This document shows positions 56,360-64,000 of a stretch of DNA of 64,000 nucleotides, in pieces. The notes under the pieces were generated by a model that was not told the DNA's origin, ran no database searches, and worked only from the letters and a program-made list of their open reading frames with translations. The position numbers were made by a program, and so were the translations under genes. Position 1 is the first letter of the stretch. Every line of letters begins with the position of its first letter. Location: NCBI RefSeq assembly GCF_000021805.1, contig NC_011726.1:1860001-1924000 (forward strand), written 5' to 3'. The stretch is from Rippkaea orientalis PCC 8801 (GTDB lineage Bacteria > Cyanobacteriota > Cyanobacteriia > Cyanobacteriales > Microcystaceae).

Positions 56360-59300
56360 TTATTTTTCGTTGATTAGTTCTCGAAGGATAGTCAAAAAGT
56401 CATTCCCTATCTCATTGATGGTGCTTGCCTCATGAAGGTTACTACTATAAGCCCAACGCATAAAGAGTTGCCCGTGCATGATGCTACCCACGATTTCCAA
56501 CAAATGTCGCCGATTTCCTTCGCTGCTTTCCGCGAGTCGAATTTGTCCAAGCGTTCCATCGAGGGTGTTTGAACCCATTAACTCTTGAGGCTTCCTAGCT
56601 GTAATCATTTGTCCCCCAGTTGGCGACTTGTCTATCTGTCCACCTGTGTAATTAAAAGCAATTTGCGTTGGAGGAATTTGACTAAGTTGGTCGCGGATGT
56701 TTTCATCAGAAGTTAGATAGCGCAACACCGAATAACCAATGCCTCGATTCGGGACTTGACGAAATTGCTGATTGAGAGACTTAATAATCTCCTTTAATTC
56801 TTTGGCGTTGTCAACTTCAAGCAACAGAGGATAAAAACTGGTAAACCAACCCACAGTGCGGGATATATTAACTTTAGCCCCAATATCTTCACGGCCATGG
56901 CCTTCGATATTGATTAAGGTTCGGTTTCCACCAGTCCAGCGACAAATCACCAAAGCCAAAACCGCCAAGAGAATTTCATGAATTTTGGCTTGATAAATCC
57001 CCGTTATGTCCTGTAAAAGAACTTGGGTTTCTTCCTGATTAAGACTAATCTTAAGGGTATCCATTGAAGCTTTTGTATTGACCCCACTAGGATGATCGAG
57101 CGGCAGTTGAGGAATATCCAAGTTTCTTAGATTAAGCCAATAAGGAGCTTCATTTTTCAAACTGTCTGAGTCGGCATAGCTTGCCAATGCCTCAGCCCAC
57201 TGCTTGAATGATGTTGTTTTTCGAGGAAGATGAACTGGCTGTTCGCTCTGGAGTTGTCCATAAACCTTCATCAAATCATCCATTAAAATCGGCCAGGATA
57301 CATTATCAGTAACCAAGTGATGGATGATCAAAACTAAATACCCTGGTTGGCGAGATCCCAAATAAAACCAGGCCATTCGCACCAATAACCCTTGGCTTAG
57401 GTTCAAACTGGTTTGCAACTCCTTCACTTTGTCCTCAAACCCTTGTTGTTGCTCTTGGGTACTCAATTGAGAAAGGTCAATCTCGACCAAAGGTACTTGG
57501 TCTGGTGACGGAGCAATCCTCTGTTGCCAACCAGTTTCAGATTGTGTGAATTGCGATCGCAAAGCATCGTGGTGTTCAAGAATGTGTTTTAGGGCTTGTC
57601 TTAACCTATTGGGATTGACATTAGAGGGCACTTCTATGGTCAACCACTGGTTAAAATAGTGAGGATTAGGGCGATTTTGACTAAAGAACCACTGTTGCAC
57701 CGAGGTAAGTGGGACTTCGCCGGTCACTATATCCAGTTCCGTTTCGATAACTTCCCCCAGGTTAACCACCTGAGCAAGTTCAGCGATGGTTTGATGCTCA
57801 AACAAGTCCTTCGCCGTCAATGGTAAACCAGCATCCGTTGCACGAGCCACAATCTGGATACTCATGATAGAATCTCCTCCCAACTCGAAGAAATTGGAAT
57901 GAATCCCAACTTGTTCCAAACCAAGGACATTACTCCAGATGTCAGCAAGGACTTTTTCTGTTTCTGTTTGTGGTGGAACAAAGGCCGTTTCCGCCGTTAA
58001 TTCATCAACATTCGGGGCGGGTAAGGCTTTGCGATCAACTTTTCCATTGGCTGTCACAGGCAATGAAGCCAGCACCATAAAGAAGGCAGGAATCATATAA
58101 TCAGGAAGTCTTGCTTTCAAAAATTCCCGCAGTTCCAAAGACGACGGATTCTCGTTATTTTTTGGCGTTACATAGCCCACCAGACGCTGGACTCCGCGTT
58201 CAGCGTATACTGTGACCACAGCTTGGCCAACCTGTTCGTGTTGACTGAGAACGGATTCAATTTCACCGAGTTCGATGCGGAAACCGCGTATTTTGACCTG
58301 TTGGTCGATACGTCCAAGAAAGTCCAGGTTCCCGTCCGATAACCAGCGTACTAAGTCCCCAGTTCGATAGAGGCGATCGCCGTGAGATTCACTAAAAGGA
58401 TCAGGGATAAACCGTTCAGCCGTTAAATCGGGCCGATTGAGATAACCACGGGCTACTCCGCTACCCCCGATATAGAGTTCTCCAGGGATTCCCACCGCAA
58501 CAGGCTGCATCCAAGGATCTAGAACATAGACTTTGACATTAGCTAGAGGCTTCCCTAGGGGGGGTTTGCGCTCGCTATTCCACTCGGTTGCTAGGGTAGC
58601 CCCAATGGTGGTTTCGGTTGGTCCATAGCCATTGATCAACCGACGACCTTTGTTCCACCGTGCTGCCAATTCGGGTAAACAGACTTCCCCACCGACTGTC
58701 AAGGTCTGTAAATCTGGCAACTGCTCACTGACCGAAGGGAGTGCGCCTAGGGTCGCAACGGGCATAGTTAGGGTTGTAATCTTGTACTTCTGTATTAGAG
58801 CGATCAGACTCGGTCCGGGTAAGAGTTCATCTTTCGGTGCTAAGAACAGGGTTGCTCCTGCGACTAAGGTACGGAAAATTTCTCCAAGGGCAGCATCGAA
58901 GCTAATCGAGAGCATTTGCAAGACACGACTTTCGGGGGTAATGCCAAACAGAGGAATTTGTGCACAGATGACATTAGTCAGGCCTTGGTGTTCAACCATC
59001 ACCCCTTTGGGAAGTCCAGTTGAGCCTGATGTATAGACGACATAAGCCAGATTGTGGGGGGTCACAGGACTCTCTAGGGGACTCTCCTGTTCTTCTGCGA
59101 TTTTTTCCCACTCGCTGTCTAGACAGAGTAACTGATGAGAGCCATCGGGAATGGCTTCTTGAAGATGCTGTTGAGTCAGAACGGTAGAAACGCTCGCGTC
59201 CTCAAGCATATATTCCAATCGTTCCCTAGGATACCCTGGATCGAGGCACAAGAAAGCCCCACCGGCCTTGAGCGTCCCCAGAAGCGCAATTAACATCAGG

Positions 59301-62300
59301 GGCGATCGCTCAAAGCAACATCCTACAATATTTTCTGTCCCAATCCCTAACCTTTGTAGGTAACGAGCCAATTGATTACTGCGACGGTTAAGCTCACCGT
59401 AGCTCAACGTTTGCTCCTGAAAACAGACGGCTGTACTTTCAGGATTTTGCTGCGATCGCTCTTCAATCAGTTCATGAATACATCGTATTACTTCTGGCTG
59501 TTCACTAACACCATTCCATTCAAGCAACAGTTGTTTTTGTTCAGCCTCGGACAACAGCGAAATCTCAGACAAAGGACGGTCTACATTAGCGATGCTTCGC
59601 TCAAAGAGCAGTTTTAGGTGTGCCGCCATGCGCTCCACTGTTACGGCATCAAACAGATCTGAGTTGTATTGAAGGGTGCATTCTATGGTTGTTTTTCTTT
59701 CCGTAGCAATCAGCAAGAGGTCAAAATTTGAGGTTTCTAGCTCTGCTCCCCCTTGATGTTGCCAGGACAGACCAGAAACATCTACCGCACTTCGCGTAGC
59801 CGTCTGATGAACGAACATAACTTGAAATAGGGGATTCCAACTGAGATCTCGTTGCGGGTTGAGTACCTCAACCAGTTTATCGAAGGGTAAGTCCTGGTGA
59901 TTATAGGCATCAAGACAAGTCCGCTTAACCACTCCAAGCAGTTGTCGCAAGGTGGGATTACCACAGAGATCTGTTCGCATGACCAGGGTATTGACAAAAA
60001 AGCCAATTAAATGATTAAGAATGTCTTGACTCCGGTTAGCCACTGGTGTACCAACGCTGATATCGTCTTGACCGCTATAGCGTGAGAGCAGCAATTGAAA
60101 CCCAGCCAACAAGACCATAAACATGGTTGCGCCTTCTGTTTGAGCCAGTTCCTGCAATTGTTTAACGACGGGAGACGACAGTTGGAAAGATTGTCGTCCT
60201 CCTTGATAACGGTGAACCGATGGGCGTGGCCTATCGAGGGGCAATTCTAGTGGTGATATACCGGCCAGCTTTGTTTGCCAATAATTGAGTTGTTCACTGA
60301 AATGATCTCCTTTCAACCAATCACGCTGCCAAATAGCAAAGTCAGCGTACTGAATTGGCAAGTTCGGCAGGGGGGAAGAACGCCCGTCGAGGAAAGCTTC
60401 ATAAAGAACGGCTAGTTCCTGCGAAAAAACCCCTAAGGAGCGTCCGTCAGTGATAATATGGTGCATCGTCAGGGCAAAAATATTATTTTCAGGGGAAATT
60501 CGCAGAATTTTTGCTCGAAAAAGCGGACCATTCACTAAATCCCACGGTTCACGAGCTTGCTTGCGTCCGTAATCCTGCGCGATCGCTTCGCGTTCGTGTT
60601 CAGAAAACTGGGTTAAGTCAATAACTGGTAAAGGGATATCGATATTATCATGGATCACTTGAAAGGGTTCGCCATTACGCGCAATAAAGGTCGTCCGCAG
60701 GGATTGATGGCGACGGACAATCTCCGTCAAAGCCAGACGCAAGGCTTCTACGTTAAGCTCTCCAGTAAAGCGAATAAAGTGGCCCACGGTGTAAGATAGG
60801 CTTCCTGGGTTGAGTTGGTCGAGAAACCACATTCGTTGTTGAGGAAATGATAAAGGGGCTATTTTACCTCGGTCAGCCCTTGTCAAATCGGGAATGATTT
60901 GTGTCTTTTGACTGATGCCTTCTGCTTTACTGGTGTCTATCCATTTCGCCAGATTACCCAGTGTTCTCGCTTCCAACAAGCTGGTTATGGGTACGTCTGT
61001 TTTTAAGACTTTACTCAGGCGCGAGGCAATCAGCGCGGCCAGTAAGGAGTGTCCTCCCAGATGAAAAAAGTCACTTTCAGTGTTAATTTTCTTGATGGGT
61101 AGCATTTCTGCCCAAATTCGAGCAATCACCTTCTCAGTTGGGGTTTTTGGCAGCACAGACGCAGTGTCTTTGCTCCGTGACTGGTCTAAGTCTTTAGGTT
61201 TTGGAGTCGATAACGTTCGGCGATCAACTTTGCCGCTAGGGGTTAACGGTAGTGTGTCTAAGGTTAGATAAACCCCTGGAATCATGGCTTCTGGCAGACG
61301 ATTGTGCAGAAATTCTCGTAACTCGTCTAGCTTGAACTCAATCCCGTTTTCAATAACGATATGAGCGACTAACTGTTCCCCCTCGGTTACTGTTACAGCT
61401 ACCTGCCGAATAGCATTGTACTGACGCAGTACGCTCTCGATTTCTTCAAGTTCAATGCGGATGCCCCGTATCTTGACCTGATGATCGATACGACCCAGAT
61501 ATTCAAGGATGCCATCGGGCAGATAACGGGCGAGATCACCGGTTTTGTACAGACGGGCTCCAACTTCGTCACTAAAGGGATTGGGAATAAAGCGTTCGGC
61601 GGTTAGATCACTGCGATTCAAATAGCCACGCGCTAGTCCGTCTCCTCCGGCATAAAGTTCGCCGGGGATACCAATGGGGACAGGTTGCAGATCTTGGTCT
61701 AGAAGATAAATTTGGCTATTGGCAATGGGCTGACCGATGGGAACTCTGGTAGCATCTGGGGCTAGGGTCTGAGTATCATAACAGGTGACATCGGCTGAAA
61801 CTTCTGACGAGCCATACAAGTTGAGGAGAACACGGTTTGGTAGGGACTGCCGGAACTGGTTGAGGAGATCAATCCTTAGGGTTTCTCCACTGGAAATCCA
61901 GATTTTCAGTTTGGGCAACTGTTGATCAATATCCTCGGTCGTCTCAAGGATGGTACTCAGAAGAGAGGGAACCAAAACAATCCGCGTGACCTGATGCTTT
62001 CCTAGGGTCTGAACTAGGCGATGGGGATCGATCAGGACTTCCTGGGGAACCAAAACAGTTGGGATACCCTGGAGCAATGGACCAAATAACTCCCAAACTG
62101 AATCCACAAAGTTGAGGGAAGTTTTCTGACAGGTAACTTCTCCCGGTGCGAAGGGATAGGTTCGCCACATCCAGGTCAGCCGATTAACCGCACCGCGATG
62201 TAATCCGAGAATGCCTTTGGGACGGCCTGTTGAACCTGACGTATAGAGAACATAAGCTAGGTCGTCGGGTTGCGTTAGGTTCTCTAGGTTCTCTGTGGGT

Positions 62301-64000
62301 TGGGTTTGCCACAAAGCTTGGTCGCGGTTGAAGCAAACGGTCTGACCTGAAAACTTGCCTAGACGGGAGAGGAGATGCTGATCGGTTAGCAGGACATCAG
62401 GTTTGGCATCTTGCAGCATGAATTGCAAGCGAGCCACGGGATAATTGGGGTCGAGGGGGATGTAGGCTCCGCCAGCTTTGAGAATGGCTAAGAGTCCAAT
62501 GATCATGGCGACCGAGCGTTCAAGGCATAAACCGACCAGTGTTCCCGAAGATACCCCTACCCCTCGCAGATGGTGGGCTAACTGATTTGCTTGTTCATTG
62601 AGTTGACGGTAAGTAATTTGTTGGTCAACGAAGATGATCGCCGTAGCATCGGGTGTCCGATTAACTTGAGCCTCGAAGAGTTGATGCAGACAAAACTCTT
62701 TTGGATAGGAAGCTTGCGTCTGATTCCATTCAAAAATGACTCGATTTTGTTCTATTGAGGACATTAGCGGCAGATCCCCTAAGGATTGGTCAAGATCTTG
62801 AGCGATCGCCGTCAGTAGTGTCCGCATTTGTTCGGCTACCTGTGCTATTGAGGCAGAGGTAAAACGCCGCGCGTTGTAGGTGAGCGTGATGCTTAGTTCC
62901 TCAACAACGGGTGATATGTACAGGAATAAGGGGAAATTTTGATTAACTGAGTTAGGAAAAATCTTGTAAGTTGTATCATTTTGTTGGGTTCTTGTTGTTC
63001 CCGTCAGTTTCTTTTGAGGTGTATTGTTAATATCCACTACCGATCCAAACAGAGGGACACTACGGGGAATTTCACTCCAACTTTGTACCATCATCAGGGG
63101 ACTAAAGGCGTACTCTTGCAGAATGCTTTGTTGTTTTTGCAGTTGCTTGAACCAGTTCTCTAATGGCTGGTGATTGTCAACTGTGATACGCATTGGTAGG
63201 GTGTTAATAAACATCCCAATCATTGACTCGACCCCTTCTAAATTAGGAGGGCGACCCGACACAAGCATTCCGAAAACTACATCTGGCTGTCCACTATAAC
63301 GGCTTAAAATAATCGCCCAAGCTCCGAAAATAATGGTATTCAATGTTACATGGCATTTTCGGGCTACCCCTTGCAAAGCCTTGTATAGAGGTTGAGACAG
63401 GGTTGTCCTCCACTCGTCAAAGTGCAACTGAAATCCTTTTTGACGATCGCTGCCGAGATCTCCAGGCAGGGAAGTCGGCCCCGTTATTCCGCCCAAATAG
63501 TCACGCCAAAAGACTTCTGCACTGCGGACATCTTGTTTTTTTAACCAATTGATGTACTCACGATAGGGTCTGGGCTTCGGGAGCCTTAACGGCTGGTTTT
63601 GCAGATTGGCTTGATAAAATGTCCTCACTTCGGCCAGCAGAAGCGGATGAGACCAACCATCCAAAAGGATATGATGATGGCTAAAGACCAGGTAGTAGGA
63701 ATCTTGGCGGCTGCGAAAGAGTAACAGCCGTAGCAGAGGGGGTTTAGTTAGGTCAAACCCCCGATAGCGGTCTTCTCGTAGAGATTGTCTTAATTTTAAT
63801 TCCTGTTCCCACGAAGATAACCCACGCCAATCATAGCTTTCGATGTCTATGGAGATTTTACGATGTACGACTTGCTGGGGTCTGTCAAGGTCTTCCCAGT
63901 GAAAGGAGGTTCGCAGGATCGTGTGACGGTCTACAATCTGTTGCCATGCGCTTTTGAGAGCAGCAAGATTCAATTGCTCAAATTTGTAAACTCCCTGATT
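56360..64000 (-). CDS. Non-ribosomal peptide synthetase, 3' part, C-A-PCP-C-A-PCP-E
   Basis: The frame is open to the right edge, so the 5' end is missing; at least 2546 residues are here. Positions are counted from the TTG at 63973. The first condensation domain has [10 protein letters not shown] (~99). A1 (~430-930) has [11 protein letters not shown] (~578). PCP1 has GGHSLLA (~974). C2 has [10 protein letters not shown] (~1170). A2 has [11 protein letters not shown] (~1650). PCP2 has [10 protein letters not shown] (~2034). The C-terminal domain ([21 protein letters not shown]) is an epimerase. A1 reads as V-D-W-V-I-S-L-A-D-K, the code associated with beta-alanine. A2 reads D-A-G-T-T-G-G-I-G-K, which I cannot assign. 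There is no thioesterase. The next residue is probably added by another protein. Confidence 0.92.
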   Translation of the reverse strand, partial: NQGVYKFEQLNLAALKSAWQQIVDRHTILRTSFHWEDLDRPQQVVHRKISIDIESYDWRGLSSWEQELKLRQSLREDRYRGFDLTKPPLLRLLLFRSRQDSYYLVFSHHHILLDGWSHPLLLAEVRTFYQANLQNQPLRLPKPRPYREYINWLKKQDVRSAEVFWRDYLGGITGPTSLPGDLGSDRQKGFQLHFDEWRTTLSQPLYKALQGVARKCHVTLNTIIFGAWAIILSRYSGQPDVVFGMLVSGRPPNLEGVESMIGMFINTLPMRITVDNHQPLENWFKQLQKQQSILQEYAFSPLMMVQSWSEIPRSVPLFGSVVDINNTPQKKLTGTTRTQQNDTTYKIFPNSVNQNFPLFLYISPVVEELSITLTYNARRFTSASIAQVAEQMRTLLTAIAQDLDQSLGDLPLMSSIEQNRVIFEWNQTQASYPKEFCLHQLFEAQVNRTPDATAIIFVDQQITYRQLNEQANQLAHHLRGVGVSSGTLVGLCLERSVAMIIGLLAILKAGGAYIPLDPNYPVARLQFMLQDAKPDVLLTDQHLLSRLGKFSGQTVCFNRDQALWQTQPTENLENLTQPDDLAYVLYTSGSTGRPKGILGLHRGAVNRLTWMWRTYPFAPGEVTCQKTSLNFVDSVWELFGPLLQGIPTVLVPQEVLIDPHRLVQTLGKHQVTRIVLVPSLLSTILETTEDIDQQLPKLKIWISSGETLRIDLLNQFRQSLPNRVLLNLYGSSEVSADVTCYDTQTLAPDATRVPIGQPIANSQIYLLDQDLQPVPIGIPGELYAGGDGLARGYLNRSDLTAERFIPNPFSDEVGARLYKTGDLARYLPDGILEYLGRIDHQVKIRGIRIELEEIESVLRQYNAIRQVAVTVTEGEQLVAHIVIENGIEFKLDELREFLHNRLPEAMIPGVYLTLDTLPLTPSGKVDRRTLSTPKPKDLDQSRSKDTASVLPKTPTEKVIARIWAEMLPIKKINTESDFFHLGGHSLLAALIASRLSKVLKTDVPITSLLEARTLGNLAKWIDTSKAEGISQKTQIIPDLTRADRGKIAPLSFPQQRMWFLDQLNPGSLSYTVGHFIRFTGELNVEALRLALTEIVRRHQSLRTTFIARNGEPFQVIHDNIDIPLPVIDLTQFSEHEREAIAQDYGRKQAREPWDLVNGPLFRAKILRISPENNIFALTMHHIITDGRSLGVFSQELAVLYEAFLDGRSSPLPNLPIQYADFAIWQRDWLKGDHFSEQLNYWQTKLAGISPLELPLDRPRPSVHRYQGGRQSFQLSSPVVKQLQELAQTEGATMFMVLLAGFQLLLSRYSGQDDISVGTPVANRSQDILNHLIGFFVNTLVMRTDLCGNPTLRQLLGVVKRTCLDAYNHQDLPFDKLVEVLNPQRDLSWNPLFQVMFVHQTATRSAVDVSGLSWQHQGGAELETSNFDLLLIATERKTTIECTLQYNSDLFDAVTVERMAAHLKLLFERSIANVDRPLSEISLLSEAEQKQLLLEWNGVSEQPEVIRCIHELIEERSQQNPESTAVCFQEQTLSYGELNRRSNQLARYLQRLGIGTENIVGCCFERSPLMLIALLGTLKAGGAFLCLDPGYPRERLEYMLEDASVSTVLTQQHLQEAIPDGSHQLLCLDSEWEKIAEEQESPLESPVTPHNLAYVVYTSGSTGLPKGVMVEHQGLTNVICAQIPLFGITPESRVLQMLSISFDAALGEIFRTLVAGATLFLAPKDELLPGPSLIALIQKYKITTLTMPVATLGALPSVSEQLPDLQTLTVGGEVCLPELAARWNKGRRLINGYGPTETTIGATLATEWNSERKPPLGKPLANVKVYVLDPWMQPVAVGIPGELYIGGSGVARGYLNRPDLTAERFIPDPFSESHGDRLYRTGDLVRWLSDGNLDFLGRIDQQVKIRGFRIELGEIESVLSQHEQVGQAVVTVYAERGVQRLVGYVTPKNNENPSSLELREFLKARLPDYMIPAFFMVLASLPVTANGKVDRKALPAPNVDELTAETAFVPPQTETEKVLADIWSNVLGLEQVGIHSNFFELGGDSIMSIQIVARATDAGLPLTAKDLFEHQTIAELAQVVNLGEVIETELDIVTGEVPLTSVQQWFFSQNRPNPHYFNQWLTIEVPSNVNPNRLRQALKHILEHHDALRSQFTQSETGWQQRIAPSPDQVPLVEIDLSQLSTQEQQQGFEDKVKELQTSLNLSQGLLVRMAWFYLGSRQPGYLVLIIHHLVTDNVSWPILMDDLMKVYGQLQSEQPVHLPRKTTSFKQWAEALASYADSDSLKNEAPYWLNLRNLDIPQLPLDHPSGVNTKASMDTLKISLNQEETQVLLQDITGIYQAKIHEILLAVLALVICRWTGGNRTLINIEGHGREDIGAKVNISRTVGWFTSFYPLLLEVDNAKELKEIIKSLNQQFRQVPNRGIGYSVLRYLTSDENIRDQLSQIPPTQIAFNYTGGQIDKSPTGGQMITARKPQELMGSNTLDGTLGQIRLAESSEGNRRHLLEIVGSIMHGQLFMRWAYSSNLHEASTINEIGNDFLTILRELINEK

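Noticed and set aside
62981-63552. Plus-strand frames opposite the NRPS gene
   Set aside because: They are shadows of the long minus-strand coding frame with no independent support.

Overview
The window is chromosomal DNA from a unicellular nitrogen-fixing cyanobacterium. Evidence seen directly: an almost complete Mo-nitrogenase (nif) cluster with the cyanobacterial companions hesA, hesB, fdxH and an Asr1405-type gene, abundant HIP1-type GCGATCGC octamers, heptameric STRR repeats, and a CCB2/CCB4-like cytochrome assembly gene. nifD and the nifB-fdxN region are uninterrupted, so there are no heterocyst-type excision elements. The gene order resembles Cyanothece/Rippkaea strains of the PCC 8801 group; that placement is inference.

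Layout. 1-452: a PIN-domain gene cut by the left edge. 595-4872 (minus): an operon read from nifP/cysE through an Asr1405-like gene, a DUF2949 gene, nifV, nifZ, nifT and a (2Fe-2S) ferredoxin-like gene to a nifO-type ArsC/Spx-like gene. 4873-6001: a 1.1 kb divergent regulatory gap with a C-rich tandem repeat and an imperfect inverted repeat built from 22-nt units. 6002-22456 (plus): nifB, a small Cys-rich ORF, fdxN, nifS, nifU, nifH, nifD, nifK, nifE, nifN, nifX, DUF269, DUF683, nifW, hesA, hesB, fdxH and two unrecognised small genes. 22583-25510: an NtcA-type promoter, a split feoB, feoA and fdxB, which supply iron and electrons to nitrogenase. Together these genes make homocitrate (nifV), cysteine and sulfide for Fe-S clusters (nifP, nifS, nifU), FeMo-co (nifB/E/N/X), the enzyme itself (nifHDK) and its electron donors (fdxH, fdxN, fdxB).

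25547-31133 is core metabolism: a CCB-like assembly factor, tRNA-Val(CAC), plsX-fabH-fabD (minus) and a penicillin-binding carboxypeptidase. 31237-34895 is a Ser/Thr kinase fused to a formylglycine-generating-enzyme (FGE/C-type lectin) domain. It is interrupted by a 1.6 kb IS4-family element, and removing the element and one target copy restores the frame exactly. Its last ~35 codons look like a diversity-generating-retroelement (DGR) variable region. I regard this as the most interesting signal in the window, although no reverse transcriptase or template is present here.

34896-45616 is a degraded accessory stretch: a host-attachment-like protein, a response regulator, an ISL3 element joining two gene fragments, a 5'-truncated TPR protein, a MazF-type toxin pair, two DUF29 pseudogenes, aspS, and a dispersed family of GTAGG-type palindromes. 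45616-55988 holds envelope and signalling genes (SGNH hydrolase, MAPEG, WecB-type transferase, DUF928, CHASE2-GGDEF-EAL, GT39-like), a HAD phosphatase and metK. 56146-64000 is an MbtH gene and the 3' part of a large NRPS gene (C-A-PCP-C-A-PCP-E) running off the right edge; its first adenylation domain carries a beta-alanine-type specificity code.
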